In this document: positions 34,410 to 46,319 of the stretch, piece after piece
How positions within the stretch are numbered: the stretch's first letter is position 1
Layout of the letters: each line of letters starts with the position of its first letter
Source of the DNA: Homarus americanus
Lineage: Eukaryota; Arthropoda; Malacostraca; Decapoda; Nephropidae
Assembly (NCBI RefSeq): GCF_018991925.1
Contig: NW_024725489.1
Coordinates: forward strand, 6,386,726 to 6,450,725
Length of the DNA stretch: 64,000 nt
Reading direction: 5' to 3'
Translations under genes and position numbers: made by a program
Notes under the pieces: generated by a model
What the model saw: the letters and a program-made list of their open reading frames with translations, nothing else
What the model was told of the DNA's origin: nothing
Databases searched by the model: none

Positions 34410-36190
34410 AAATATCTGTTAGGAATGAATATTAAATCAAATAATGAAGTTAATGTACTTTTTTATGCGACGTTAATCACTTTATTCAGTTTTATGAATT
34501 GACTGACTGTAATTTTCCCCCACGCTCTCAGCTCACTCGTCAAGGGTTCCACACTGGGCCCAGATGAACTACACCACTAACACGGCTCATAACTAGTCTT
34601 GCTCACCTCTGTCCAGTATTTTTTTTTTACTACTGAACTCTTCCAGATTCCAAGAATTTAATCTACCTCTACAGTATAAAACTTTTGCTTGATAATCTAT
34701 GTAATATAAAGAAGTGCGTGGGGCAGGATGGGGAGGATGCCTGGGTGGGCGCGTGCCGCCAGTTTCTCCGACCTTGTGCTGAGTCACGACAATAACTCGT
34801 AACTGCTGGTGAAAACTGAGAAAAACATATTGCAATGTTTCCTATACGTTGTAAAGTTGACATACGTGTTTATAACATTATTGTATGGCAGTACTGTACT
34901 CAAATTTTAACTTCTGAATGAATTGTATTGGTCATGTTCTGTACATTAAAGTTGGACAAGACTTGTATTTTTATTTATCCGTGTTGTATAGTATGGAAAG
35001 TACATAATGTATGATGGTTGAGTAATGAACGTGTGTCCTGGCTGTCGACCGGCAGCCAGAGCGGATGAAGCTCCTGCCTGTACAATCATAAGATTTCCCA
35101 CCACTTGGACATACTGGCGCCTTGTCGTCTGAAGGAGGCGTGGCCGCGCCAAGTTTGAATTTAAATTCTCACGCTTCTCCCTCCGTTATATGTCTGGAAC
35201 AAGTGTTTTGTGGCCACTGTGTTGTTTCTTAGGGCGGCTCATGTGGGACGTCGAGAATACAGTCTGGAGGTTATCTAAAATTTGTTCCGGTATAAGGCTG
35301 CCTTGGGTTAACGGGAAATAAAGGTAAACAGTTGTGAAACATTAACAAATATTTAATTGCGGAATGAGTTTTGTTTATCGTCATGGTGTTTTAGAGGGTT
35401 GTAGGTATTGAGATAAAAACACGTATTTTATACCATGGACGTCGCTTATGTATTTTGATTATTGTTATGTTTTACAACACATCGAGCAGAACTCAAGACG
35501 GGAAATCCATGTTTATATATCATAAGTGCGCAGTCCTCTCTCTTTCTGTGTGTGTGTGTTTACTGAAAAGTGCATAAGTCAGCGGCCACATTGTGTGCAA
35601 GAGACCACAGGAGTAAGGGTTAGAAGTGAGGGTGAAGTCATGCGTATATCTGGACGGTCGTAATCTGTGGGTCGTGCGTACCTCCCCTCCACGAGGAGAC
35701 GGCGTAAACAAAGCAAAGACGTACATAGAGTCCACCGTAATTTTTCTTTTGTTCGGAGAAAAATTATAGCTGGTGGCCATGATAGTGATTGTTAAAGAGT
35801 TTTACATCATTTTTCTGGCAAGACAGGTTCGATGAGTGTCGATGGACAAGCGTGACGGAAATGTCTGAAAGGTTAGATACTCCGCCCCTCGGCTTACGTG
35901 TACCTACCTCAGGCACCACCACAAGGCATTCTCGTTCTTCTGCTGATGTGTATTTAAGGATCATTTACGGTGGGGAGTTAAACCTTCGTGCAACCATCAC
36001 CCCGAGCAGCTGACAGCCACACAGAAGCCTCTTGCGGTGGATGACATCAAAATTAGGCTGAGAGTTCTCGCGAAGTTTAGGTCACTCTTAGGGATTGATG
36101 AAACTCTATATGATAGTCATATGGGCTTGGCCGCTGGTGGAGAGTTGGGGGAGAGGTTAGGGTTGGGCTAGAGATCAGTCTCACGAGGTC
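34410..36190 (+). other. Intron 1, 1.8 kb mostly unique
   Basis: GC content is moderate and tandem repeats are rare. Several 60-86-codon frames exist on both strands, without recognisable motifs. A frame at about 35789-36013 leads into the retrotransposon-like region and could be part of the same decayed element. Confidence 0.5.
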
Positions 36191-36193
36191 AAA

Positions 36194-36323
36194 TCGTCGC
36201 TGTTTTCACACCCTGGCGAATTTTCTAGTTTTGAGGAAATCACTCTTGAACATTAAATATTCAAGGGCGATTTCCTCATAACTAGAAAATATCATATTCG
36301 CCAGGGTGTGAAAACAGCGACGA
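36194..36323. repeat. 130-bp near-perfect palindrome
   Basis: The left arm starts TCGTCGCTGTTTTCACACCC and the right arm ends GGGTGTGAAAACAGCGACGA. Arms are about 58 nt with few mismatches, around a centre of about 10 nt near AACATTAAATATTC. It may be an inverted-repeat element inserted next to the retrotransposon remnant. Confidence 0.8.
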
Positions 36324-36399
36324 ATTGTCATACGTCCGGTTTTGAGCTTTTGATCTGTGGCAACTCCCGAGAGCCAAACCTGCAGGAAGATCAGTCGTT

Positions 36400-36985
36400 G
36401 AGGGCGCTCTCTACACTAACCGAAGCTGGAACTACAGCATCTCTTAGTCATCAGCGAAAAACATCAGCGCTTACGAGGCTCAACACGCCTTCCATCTCCC
36501 TCCCTAGCTACCATTGACACTGTTGACCACCTCGCCAAAGAAACAATAAGACATAGATACCATCACCCAGCAGCGTGAGGCCCTCGACGAATACCGGACG
36601 AATCTTAAAAGTCAAAGCAGTCGCACGTTGCACCATTACGCTGCAGTTGCTGGTGATCCTAATTGTCACTACAAAGAATATCTACCCGTGACTCACCCTC
36701 AACAGATTGTTTGTACGAGGCAGCACACTGGATATCGGCTACAGAGAATACACCTCACCTCACCTTTACCTCTCAGACCCTCCCACAACTCACTTGAATG
36801 GCCTGAAACATTCTCGTACAGGTCCTCAGTCACCACCACCATGTCTTGCCTCCCTGGTTACATACACCTCTTACAGACAGGCCTCACACATGACACATTT
36901 TATTCTAAACAGAAGACTACAGAGTTTCTTGTAAACACTTGTTCATCCATCACTCACCTGCCACTACAATTAATGACCACTTAAG
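36400..36985 (+). pseudogene. Broken non-LTR retrotransposon, RNase H to C-terminus
   Basis: One frame reads DHLAKETIRHR (about 36525), like the D-x-LAK segment at the end of LINE RNase H domains. A second frame, reached after a shift near 36550-36565, reads EALDEYRTNLKSQSS then TRQHTGYRLQRI and a His/Cys-poor tail to 36984. That order matches the region after RNase H in Jockey/CR1/I-type elements. Stops and frameshifts show it is dead. The family was not searched; the call rests on motif order alone. Confidence 0.4.
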
Positions 36986-36989
36986 GGGT

Positions 36990-38078
36990 TGTCACTGTAC
37001 TCAAGGGGTTAAGGTCACAGTTAACACGTGACAACAATTTTACTTCCCCCAGATTTACATAGTTGTTATAACTAAACACTATAGTAAACTTTGTATTCTA
37101 TGTATTTAGTGTTCGTAATAACTTGCAACCCAGAGAGAATAAACCAAACTTAAATCTAACCTTAGAGTTTGAAGGCAACACAAATTTGCGTCACGGGGGG
37201 GGGTAGTTTATTGGGTGACTTGGCATCTTGTGCAAGGCGGAGCCAAGAGCATTACAGGCGCCTCAAAGAGAAATATGAGACGATTCTATAATACTTGCTT
37301 TCATTGACTTAGATGATGTATGGGTAAAAGTTCTTAATGCATCCTAGTCATCGAACTCAAAGGATTAAGTCATCGAACTCAAAGGATTAAGTCATCGTAC
37401 CGTACTTGAGGGTTGTCATCGTACTCAAGGGGTTAAATCATTGTACTCAAGGCATTAATGAGCGAAGAGCATTTTCCTGTTCTCTGTTAGCTGAAGAACA
37501 AAGAACTGACACAACATGTTATGAACCACCACTGTAAGTAAACAACAATATTCCCAGCAGAAGACACTCGCTTAATAGCTGCTGGTAACCTGCCGAGGCT
37601 TCTGAAACAATGATAAAAACTTGGAAGATGTACCGGCAGACCTCAGAAGATGCGGAGGATTAACTCAATTTCACTAAGTTTACACACTAGCTGAAAGACA
37701 ATAAAAAACTGATGTAAACGAACTAGATTTTTTTTGTAATGTAATAAGTTTGTGTACATGTGGGTTAAGGTATGTATCTACGTGTGTATGTCCTCGTCTA
37801 CATATAAACCAGTTATTAATCAAAAGAATATGTTTGGCAAGGAAACGGGCGGGCGAGAAGGTAGTGTTGTTAACCATGAAGGAGGTACGCGAGCTGGTAG
37901 TAAAACGTCTTTACGAGGGTTTATTACCCAGCTGACAGTGTGAGATAGACTCGGGTCCACTCACATGTTCCTCCGTTAGTTTGTTTATTTCGATTAACTG
38001 GGTATAATAGATTGTATTTATAGGTACGATGACGTTTCGACCCCAGGCTGTCCGTCATCTACGTGTATTGGGCTCGTG
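36990..38078 (+). other. Intron 1, unique with a small repeat
   Basis: An imperfect CATCGAACTCAAAGGATTAAGT repeat (four or five units) lies at 37345-37460. A G-run lies near 37195. A GACGTTTCGACCCCAGGCTG phrase near 38031 resembles tails seen in some retroelements, which is not enough for a call. Confidence 0.5.
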
Positions 38079-38079
38079 G

Positions 38080-38305
38080 GGTCACCAAAACATTAGACAC
38101 CTCAGTTTATTTCATCTGAAGATTAACCACCCTACTCTAACCTACCCTACCCTAACCTACCCTACCCTACCCTAACCTACCCTAACCTACCCTACCCTAC
38201 CCTACCCTACCCTACCCTACCCTACCCTACCCTACCTCCCAGCTAACATTAGGGTGATTAATCTTCAGGTAAAATAAGCTGGGACGTCTAATCTCCAGGT
38301 GATCA
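38080..38305. mobile_element. Foldback element with CCTAC array core
   Basis: The left arm runs GTCACCAAAACATTAG, AGTTTATTTCATCTGAAGAT, TAACCACCCTA. The core of about 110 bp is (CCTAC)n with scattered CCTAA units. The right arm runs TTAGGGTGATTAATCTTCAG, GTAAAATAAGCTGGGA, TAATCTCCAGGTGATC. It is the longest complete member of the family seen here. Confidence 0.75.
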
Positions 38306-38393
38306 GTCGTCATCTCACACCATCAGTTAATCCTTTCATTACTGGGTGCCACTTTTAATATTTCATTTAGCTGACGCCAGGCGATTCTCTCCA

Positions 38394-38400
<7 letters not shown>

Positions 38401-38478
<78 letters not shown>
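38401..38478. repeat. GA microsatellite
   Basis: A pure (GA)n run of about 78 bp. Confidence 0.95.
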
Positions 38479-38479
<1 letters not shown>

Positions 38480-39390
38480 TTAAAGGAGTAATTCAACATA
38501 CAGTGCAACCTTTGATATCAGTGTGTTGGCCTGTCACCCTGTATACTGTACACACACCAGATGCATCACCTTTTAATTCTGATGCGTTTAGGTTTGGACT
38601 CTGTATATCTTGGTCTGAACTGTACACTAAGTAGGTCTAATTATTCTACACTTATCCAGACTTGCCTAATCAGGGAGTGTTGGTGAATGTGTAATATGAC
38701 TTGGACCATCTTGATATAAAACGCAGGAAGTTTTATGCTGAATATACTGAGTGAGTTAAGTGCTACTCACGGGTTCTCAACATTGGTCTGAGGAAGGAAA
38801 GGGATACCAGCTTTAAAACCAGAATATTAAGTAGTTCCAATAATACAAACGCTAAAGGGATCAGGTTTTCATTCGTTCTGTGTGATTATTGACGATGATG
38901 ATGATGATGATGATGATGTAAAGTTTTCAATCTGATGAATTTCTTGACGTTTGTCCTTCCACTGACGACCAGAATTTACACAAACACCCTCAGCTTTCTC
39001 TTCAAGTAAACACACCTTAAATAGAATCCTAAATCACTATTGCTTCCCAACGATAATTTACTGCAGTTCAAAACCAATTATATCTAACAAATAATAAACC
39101 ACAATAATTAATACTTTTTAACCAACTTACAACAATTTCTTCATCCTTCCTTATCGACGTACCCACTTCCGAACGATTGGGTGGGTGGGGTGGGTGGGTG
39201 GGTTGGTGAATCTTCCCATATTAATTAAAGATGTACCAGAGGAATGTTTATTAGGGGACACTGGAGGTATCTGCTCTTATAGTGAAGATCAGGTAAGATG
39301 ATAATAAACAGAGAAAGTGTCAAGACGGAAGCGGCGTCTGTTTGGGCTTTTTGGTGGAGCTGTTTAGAACTCCTGCCTTGATAAACACGA
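38480..39390 (+). other. Intron 1, unique
   Basis: A short (GAT)n lies at 38895-38918 and GGGT repeats near 39180-39205. No exon-like segment. Confidence 0.55.
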
Positions 39391-39394
39391 TTCC

Positions 39395-39790
39395 GCCTCC
39401 TCTTTCACCTCCTCTTTCTCCTCCTCGTTTTCCTCTCTCACCTCCTCTCCTTCTTTCTTTTCCTCCTCCCCCCTCCTCTTCATTTCCCTCCTCGTCCATG
39501 AAAGCATCTTATATAGCAAAGCTGTGTAACCTAACCTAACCCTGCTCCCACCTACACCTTCACACACACACACACACACACACACGTCTTCATGTATCTG
39601 GGAAAATTTACACACGTCAGTCGAGTTACTTGAGTGACCTGAATCACTTCCTTCGTGTGTGGTTAAATGTGATAGTGTAGAGTGTAGTGTAGCGTAGTAT
39701 CGTGTAGTGTAGCGTAGTATCGTGTTGTGTAGCGTAGTATCGTGTTGTGTAGCGTAGTATCGTGTCGTTGTGTAGTGTTGTAACCCCAAC
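39395..39790. repeat. CT-rich tract, CA run and 20-bp minisatellite
   Basis: Polypyrimidine DNA occupies 39395-39500 and (CA)n about 39560-39585. About five units of GTGTAGCGTAGTATCGTGTT lie at 39669-39790. Confidence 0.87.
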
Positions 39791-40003
39791 ACCCCTGTAG
39801 AAATTGACTATGGTCATATGTGGTGTAATGGTACCGCTTTCATTGACGTAACGCCTCCCCCCCAAAAAAAATGAAAAATTACTTGGAATAATGCAAAACG
39901 GTAGCGTCAGACCTTCATTCCAGGTAAGATCCGGGCGTAAGAGAGGAAAGCTGCGTTGGGTTGCGTAATGCGTAGGGCGTGTGCGTCATAAACCCACTCA
40001 ATC

Positions 40004-40020
40004 GTGTGTGTGTGTGTGTG

Positions 40021-40110
<90 letters not shown>
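40004..40110. repeat. GT microsatellite
   Basis: A (GT)n run of about 107 bp with a single GC interruption. Confidence 0.95.
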
Positions 40111-40111
<1 letters not shown>

Positions 40112-40299
40112 TCATTCCGTTGCAATGAAGTGAAGGGGACAGTTTTGATGACTTGCAGTACGGTAATCCACACTGTATGAGGCGTCACGTGTTATAGCGT
40201 AATCTACTTTTTTCCATTTATATATTTCGTGTCCTGTAGTGACGTAGATTTCCTTTGACAAGATATTTATAACTTAATTGAGGTACAAACAACTTATAT

Positions 40300-40515
40300 A
40301 GTCAGTCTGTCTGTCTATTTGTGTGTCTGTCTATTCGCCTGTGCGTCTATTCGTCTGTCCGTCTATTCGTCTGTCCGTCTAATTAACCAGTGGATAGACT
40401 AAGCTAAAGGAGCTGGATCTCATACATACATACATACATACATACATACATACATACATACATACATACATACATACATACATACATACATACCAGTACA
40501 TACATACATACATAC
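40300..40515. repeat. TCTGTCTATTCG repeat and TACA microsatellite
   Basis: Imperfect 12-bp units of GTCTATTCGTCTGTCC lie at 40300-40380. (CATA)n lies at about 40425-40515 with one CCAG break. Confidence 0.9.
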
Positions 40516-40519
40516 GACA

Positions 40520-40845
40520 CACTATACTTAATTCAAACCTACCCTGAGTGTGATTTCTTTAACACCATATCACCACCAGATTGTAACACCAGAGGTAACA
40601 AACAATGAGTCAAACACACACACACACACAAACGGACACAAACACACAAACAAACGGACAAGATGTAGGTAAAGGCAGGAGGTTGACGTCAGTGTGTTAG
40701 GGAAAGAAAAAATGTAATGGTGTGTTATTTTTGGGTAGTATCTGACACTGTCCTAGTTCTGTCTCACGTACACTGACCGACGACAGTACTTCCCTGAGAC
40801 TCACCCACCACTTTCCTGAAACTCTGATCAGATACGTCAATGAGT
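40520..40845 (+). other. Intron 1, nothing recognised
   Basis: Contains a short CA tract near 40612-40632. No exon. Confidence 0.5.
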
Positions 40846-40847
40846 CT

Positions 40848-41507
40848 TTCGTGGGAGTGTGTGGGAGGGGAGAGGGAGTGTGGGACAGGAGAGGGAGTGT
40901 GGGAGGGGAGAGGGGGGTGTGGAGAGTGTGGGAGGGAAGAGGGAGTTTGGAGGGTGTGGGAGGGGAGAGGGAGTGTGGGACAGGAGAGGGAGTGTGGGAG
41001 GGGAGAGGGGGGTGTGGAGAGTGTGGGAGGGAAGAGGGAGTTTGGAGGGTGTGGGAGGGGAGAGGGAGTGTGGGAGGGTAGAGGGCATGGGAGTGTGGAG
41101 GGTGTGAGAGGGTAGAGGGGGTGTGGAGATTGTGGGAGGGTAGAGGGAGTGTGGAGGTGGGGGTATGGGAGGGTGGGGGTGTGTGGAGGTTGTGGGAGGG
41201 TAGGAGTGTGGGGTGTGGGAGGGAGAGGGAGTTTGGAGAGTGTGTGGGGAGGGGAGAGGGGGTGTGGGGAGGTAGAGGGGGGTGTGGAGAGTGTGGGGAG
41301 GGAGGGAGTTTGGAGAGTGTGGGAGGGAGAGGGAGTGTGGGAGGTAGAGGGGTATGGGAGTGTGGAGGTGTGGGGAGGGTGGGGGGTGTGGAGATTGTGG
41401 GAGGTAGAGGGTGTGGAGGTGTGGTAGAATTAGGGGTGTGGAGATTGTGGGAGGGTAGGGGATGTGGAGGGTGTGGGAGGGGAGAGGGAGTGTGGAGGGT
41501 GTGGGAT
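40848..41507. repeat. G-rich arm of an inverted minisatellite pair
   Basis: Imperfect units of GTGTGGGAGGGGAGAGGGA joined to GTGTGGAGGGT. The plus strand has almost no C. It is the reverse complement in pattern of 41845-42740. The repeat-protein frames are compositional. Confidence 0.9.
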
Positions 41508-41844
41508 GGTATACCAACACGTGTGGTCTTAGGTCATAATAAAACTGGGTAAAAAAAAAATCAAGTTTGTGGTCATTATCCAACATGTGAGCTCACTGTG
41601 TCTCAAAATATATAGTAATTCATATGGCTTATCCATTAAATCAGACACCAACATGACCCCGGTAGTGCCAGAACGACCTCTGTAGTGCCAAAATGACTCC
41701 GATTGCGCCACAGTGACCCCGGTAATGGCATAGTTACACCGATAGTGCCAAAGTGTCACTACAGATTCAGGCAAGACAGGCATGGGAGTTAGTTTACTCT
41801 GTACTCCCTTGTAACCTGTGAGAGGTGAAGTACTGAAGCATTAC
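41508..41844 (+). other. Spacer of the inverted pair with a 19-bp repeat
   Basis: Non-repetitive at its ends. The middle (about 41656-41755) has about five imperfect units of TGACCCCGGTAGTGCCAAA. Confidence 0.7.
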
Positions 41845-42740
41845 AACCTCCACACTCCTTCTCCCCTCCCACACCCTCCACACTCCCTCTACCCTCCCAC
41901 AACCTCCACACTCCCTCTACCCTCCCACCTCCCACCTCTACCCTACACACCTCCCCTCCACCTCTCCCACCCTCCCCACCTCCCACCTCCCTCTACCCTC
42001 CCCACACCCTCCCCTCCCACCTCCCTCCTACCCTCCCCACCTCCACACTCCCTCTACCCTCCCACACCCCCCCTCCTCCCCTCCCACCTACCTCCCTCCC
42101 TCTCACACCCCTCCCACACTCCCTCCCTCACCCTCCCACACCCTCTACCCTCCCCTCCTCCACACTCCTCTACCCCTCCACACCCCTCCCCCCCCACCTC
42201 CCTCCCACTCCCCCCTCCCCTCCCACACCCTCCTCCTCCCTCCCTCACCTCCTACCCTCCTCTACCCCTCCCACCCCTCCCCACTCCCTCTACCCTCCCC
42301 ACACCCTCCCCCACTCTCCCTCACCCTCTCCCCTCCCACACCCTCACCCTTCCCTCCCCTCCCTTCTCCCTCCCACACCCTCCTCCCCTACCACCTACCA
42401 CACCTGCTCCCCTCCCCTCCCCACCCTCCCACTACCCCTCCCCTCCCCTCCCCACACTCCCTCCCCACCCTCTCCTCCCTCCCCCTCCCACCACCCCTCC
42501 CCCCTCCATCTCCCCTCCCCTCTCCCCTCCCCACACCCTCTACCCCCCACACTCCCTCTCTCCCACACCCCCACCCTCCACTTCCTCTCCCACACTCCCT
42601 CCCTCCCACAACCTCCACACTCCCTCCCTCCCACCCTCCCTCTTCCCGCCCACACCCTTACACACCTCTCCCCACCCCCTCCCACACTCCCCCACCCCCT
42701 CCCCTCCCACACCCTCCCTCTCCCTCTCACACCCTCTCCA
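41845..42740. repeat. C-rich arm of an inverted minisatellite pair
   Basis: CCCTCCCACACCCTCCACAC and TCCCTCTACCCTCCCACA units mirror the preceding G-rich arm. Order is more scrambled toward the right, where it grades into generic CCCTCCCC. The 325-codon Pro/Ser/His frame through it lacks any domain and is not a gene. Confidence 0.9.
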
Positions 42741-42744
42741 TGTT

Positions 42745-44200
42745 AAGTCAACAGCGGCAGACAGGACCAGGGATGACCTCTGCAGCCAGCAGTGAGTGAC
42801 ATCTCCCTCACGTACACTCCCCCTCACGTACCAGGGCAGTGACCTCCCCCTGCGTACCAGGACAGTGATACCCCCCTCTCACGGACCAGGGCTGTGATAC
42901 CCCCACCCCCCCTCACCCATCATGATTCTTCCCTTTACACTTTAATTCATCATGGCAAGAACTTGGCACCTCTCCTTCCTCTCTCCTACAGTAACCATAG
43001 GCTCCCAGTCTCGTCTTGTGCCTACAGGTGTACACACTCTCCCCCATACATGCGTACAATAAGCTCACATACACACACACACACACACACCTTTACATAT
43101 GAGTAATAAGGTGTAGAGAGTGCCAGCGTGAGTGTCGGTGTGTGATGGGAATACCTTGTGGTGGGTGTTCACAGAAACATAGTGGTCGTGCATGTTAATA
43201 ACCCCAGTACACTCATGGGGTGAATTTCCCAGCCCCACCTCGCCACCCCCTCTTATCACGTGAGTTGTTTATCTTCCTCCTGGTCATCCGTGTGTCATAG
43301 CTCCACTTCTCATTCCCAGCCACAGCTTCTAGTATGTTCCATAACTTTGGGAAATACGTTCTCGCCAGTGTTGTGCAACTTGTCGTTTAGTCTCATAATT
43401 CCCTCACCACCCCCCCCATCCCCAGCCTGAAGCAGGACAGCGTGGGCGGTTGAGTTGACAGCAACGTTTCCTGAAGTGTCGTACCACGCGCCCTCTACAC
43501 CAGCAACTCAATATTCACGTGTAGGAAAAAATCCACGCTCGCTGACTGACTATCTTGGTAGACCAGTTCGACACACTGGCTCCTCAATGAACACCTGATT
43601 TATTAACTACCCACCTACGCTGTCAGTCACCAGCTGTGGTAATGTCTGATGGGTACATAGACTTGTTCGTTGGGTGGTTGGCAGACTGCCGTGCTTATTT
43701 TTTTCTGTCACACAAACCCAGATAGATCAGGGTCTTGATCTTGAGTGTTGCAGTAAATTCGGAGGAGGCGTCAGTGCCTCTTTTGGTAACTTGACCGTGG
43801 AGCAGGAACACTTCCACATATTATTTACTTTGTGTTGCGTCCATCTTGTTCACGAGTATGTGAGGAAAAATAACAGATGACGGAAACAACTACGTCACTT
43901 GATCTGGTCTGTGGGTTGTAAAACATTCGTTATAAGAAAATGGGAAATGCGAGCGAGTTTGTGTCAGAGTATATTATGTTAGTAAGGTTTACCGGGACGA
44001 TGGAGGCGACACGGGAAGCGACAAGTGTGTTGTGGCAACACTAAACCACAACGTTTCCTGTGGCTGGTGTAGTATTTAGTGCCCCATCTACGAGTGCCAG
44101 ATCCTCGCTGGACACCACTTGGCACGGTCCTCTCGCCGCCGGTGCTCACACAGTGCCACACTCACTCACTACCCCGCCTCGTCATTCATCCATAATATTG
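42745..44200 (+). other. Intron 1, mostly unique
   Basis: GTACCAGG-type short repeats lie near 42800-42890, (CA)n at 43065-43092 and a C-run near 43410. No convincing exon. Confidence 0.5.
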
Positions 44201-44455
44201 CAGCTGACTTTATTTATTTTCGCTACTGTACTGTGACAAGCTGCGTGAACAATACAGCTTACTGGAGACGTGGTATTTTAAGGAGTGTTAACTAGTTGAA
44301 GCAGTGATGACGAGGTATCACGTCTGTGGTGGAAACGGCTTAAGTTGAGGGTGCGAGGTATTTGGCAGTGGTAGCGGGGTGCCGTTGTTACAGAGGCCAG
44401 TAAGAGGGCAGAGCAGCGACCCACACAGTCAGTGATCATCCTGTCAGTGTCCACC

Positions 44456-44516
44456 ATGGTACTACCGCCAGCACCTACCTGTACACTCTCCAGACACTGC
44501 CCCACCGCCATGACAG
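44456..44516 (+). CDS. raw: Candidate alternative first coding exon A of raw-like gene
   Basis: An ATG in an excellent context (CCACCATGG) opens 20 codons, MVLPPAPTCTLSRHCPTAMT, plus one base. A good donor, CAG|GTCAGT, follows at 44517. The phase (1) is the one needed by the exon at 57468, so the splice would give ...AMT-V-HEMLHVA. The sequence upstream is GC-richer than its surroundings. No TATA box is evident. The peptide has no known motif. Chance phase agreement is one in three, so this is a reasoned candidate and not a certainty. Confidence 0.4.
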
Positions 44517-44522
44517 GTCAGT

Positions 44523-45262
44523 CACACTCACTATCCTATTTTTTTTCTGTGTACATAGATGGTTCGCACGGGGCCTCCGCACACCCACCTGCACTCCTTA
44601 CGTGGGAACCTCACACCTCCACCCAAGTACAGATTTTATCTTATCCAAATCTTCTTCACTCGAGTCCAGACTTTCTTTCGTGTCCAGCAGTGTTATACGA
44701 GATTTTTCTTTTTTTTTTACTTTATTTATATATTTTTAAGTATATTTCAGTGGGTCAGGTCAGGGGATAGCATTAGCATATCTGTTGACCAAGGTGTCAT
44801 CCTGCCAAACACTGAAGATATTTGCTGCAAGATGTTGTTGAAGATATGGTACAATAAAACACCACTCAGCAGAATTAAGGGCTCTGCTAGGTGTTATATG
44901 AGGCCGATGGAGACAGCGAGGTGGTGGCACTATTTGTGTACCTTGCTCAGAACAGTAAACTATGGCACTATGGCAGTGTCTTATAGAACGGAGGAAAGTG
45001 TGGAGATGGTTCCTGTACATGCGCAGTGTTGGAGGCTCTTATGTTACAGTAATTGTTTTGTTAGGCAGTGAATCAAGTCGACGAAGTGTTGTCACAAGAG
45101 CAAACTCATCCTAAAGATAACATTTCCCTTCGTATTTTGAGATGTTTTTGTATCTGTGAACAGTTTGCACTTTGTATAGTAAACGTCACGTGATCTAGAA
45201 AAGAAAACTTAATCTGTTAAAAAAAAACAAAAACGTGTTTTTCGGTAAGTTGGAGTGAGGCC

Positions 45263-45303
<41 letters not shown>

Positions 45304-45700
45304 ACCCCTCACCCTTGACCCCTCACTCCTCATCATCGTACACCTCGTGCCTGGTTGGCCATTCTGGAGGAGAGTCATTAGAAAGGTTTTCCATAATAAG
45401 GGGTCGAGGCTCACCACCTTCCCTGTAGTCCAAAATATTGGGATGGATGACGGACTACTAGTTGATAGCTCTGGAATGTTAAGTGCTAAAGGTGGGCATG
45501 GGCGTGGGCGAGGATTGTAGTGACCCTGAGTAACCTCGTTCTCTACCCAATGGTTGCGTCCTTGTAAGGGATAGTTAGTGTGTTGTGGGTGATCTGACGT
45601 CGGCCGAGAACTGTAGTGGCTGCGGCAATACATGATCAGGCGAGTAGGTCTTTATGTTGTATTGATTTGGGTTATCAAGGATAGCCTTCGTGGAGCACTC
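44523..45700 (+). other. Intron 1, unique with a GA run
   Basis: (GA)n lies at about 45265-45302. A T-rich block occupies 44700-44745. Frames here have no recognised motif. Confidence 0.5.
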
Positions 45701-45710
45701 TAGCCTATAC

Positions 45711-46310
45711 CGTAGTGAGTGTGGCAGGGGTGTAGGGTTGTGTAGTGAGTGTGGGTAGGGGTGTGTAGTGAGGTGACAGGGGTGTAGGGGTGTGTAGAGT
45801 GTGGTATGGGTGCAGGGGTGTAGTGAGTGTGGGCAGGGGTGTGTAGTGAGTGTGGCAGGGGTGTGTAGTGAGGTGGGGGTGTGTAGTGAGTGTGGGGGGG
45901 GTGTGTAGTGAGGGAGCAGGGTGTGTGCAGGGGTGTGTAGTGTGTGCAGGGTGTTGGGGTGTGTAGTGAGTGTGGCAGGGGTGTGTGGTGAGTGTGGCAG
46001 GGGTGTAGTGAGTGTGACAGGGTGTAGGGGTGTGTAGTGAGTGTGGCAGGGGTGTAGGGGGTGTGTAGTGAGTGGCAGGGGTGTAGGAGTGTGAGAGTGC
46101 GGCAGGGGTGTAGGAGGTGTAGTGAGGTGGCAGGGGTGTAGGGGTGTGTAGTGAGTGTGGCAGGTGTGTAGTGAGGTGGCAGGGGTGTAGGGGTGTGTAG
46201 TGAGTGTGGCAGAGGTGTGTAGTGAGTGTGGGGGAGTGTAGTGAGTGTGGCAGGTGTGTAGGGGTGTGTAGTGAGTGTGGCAGGGGTGTAGGGGTGTGTA
46301 ATGTAGGGAC
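45711..46310. repeat. GGCAGGGGTGTAGGGGTGTG minisatellite
   Basis: About twenty-five imperfect units combine GTGTAGTGAGTGTGGCAGG with optional GGTGTAGG blocks. The minus-strand His/Thr/Pro frame is compositional. Confidence 0.9.
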
Positions 46311-46319
46311 TATTGTGGT

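Noticed and set aside
36628..36984. 118-codon frame as an intact host gene
   Set aside because: Motif order fits the end of a LINE ORF, the upstream part is in another frame, and there is no splice signal tying it to the surrounding gene.
38020..38070. GACGTTTCGACCCCAGGCTG phrase as a retroelement tail
   Set aside because: Only one short phrase resembles known tails; there is no coding remnant or second copy in the window.
41818..42795. 325-codon plus-strand open frame rich in Pro, Ser and His
   Set aside because: It lies entirely in a CCCTCCCACAC minisatellite, has no domain or splice signals, and the matching inverted arm is open too. Composition explains it.
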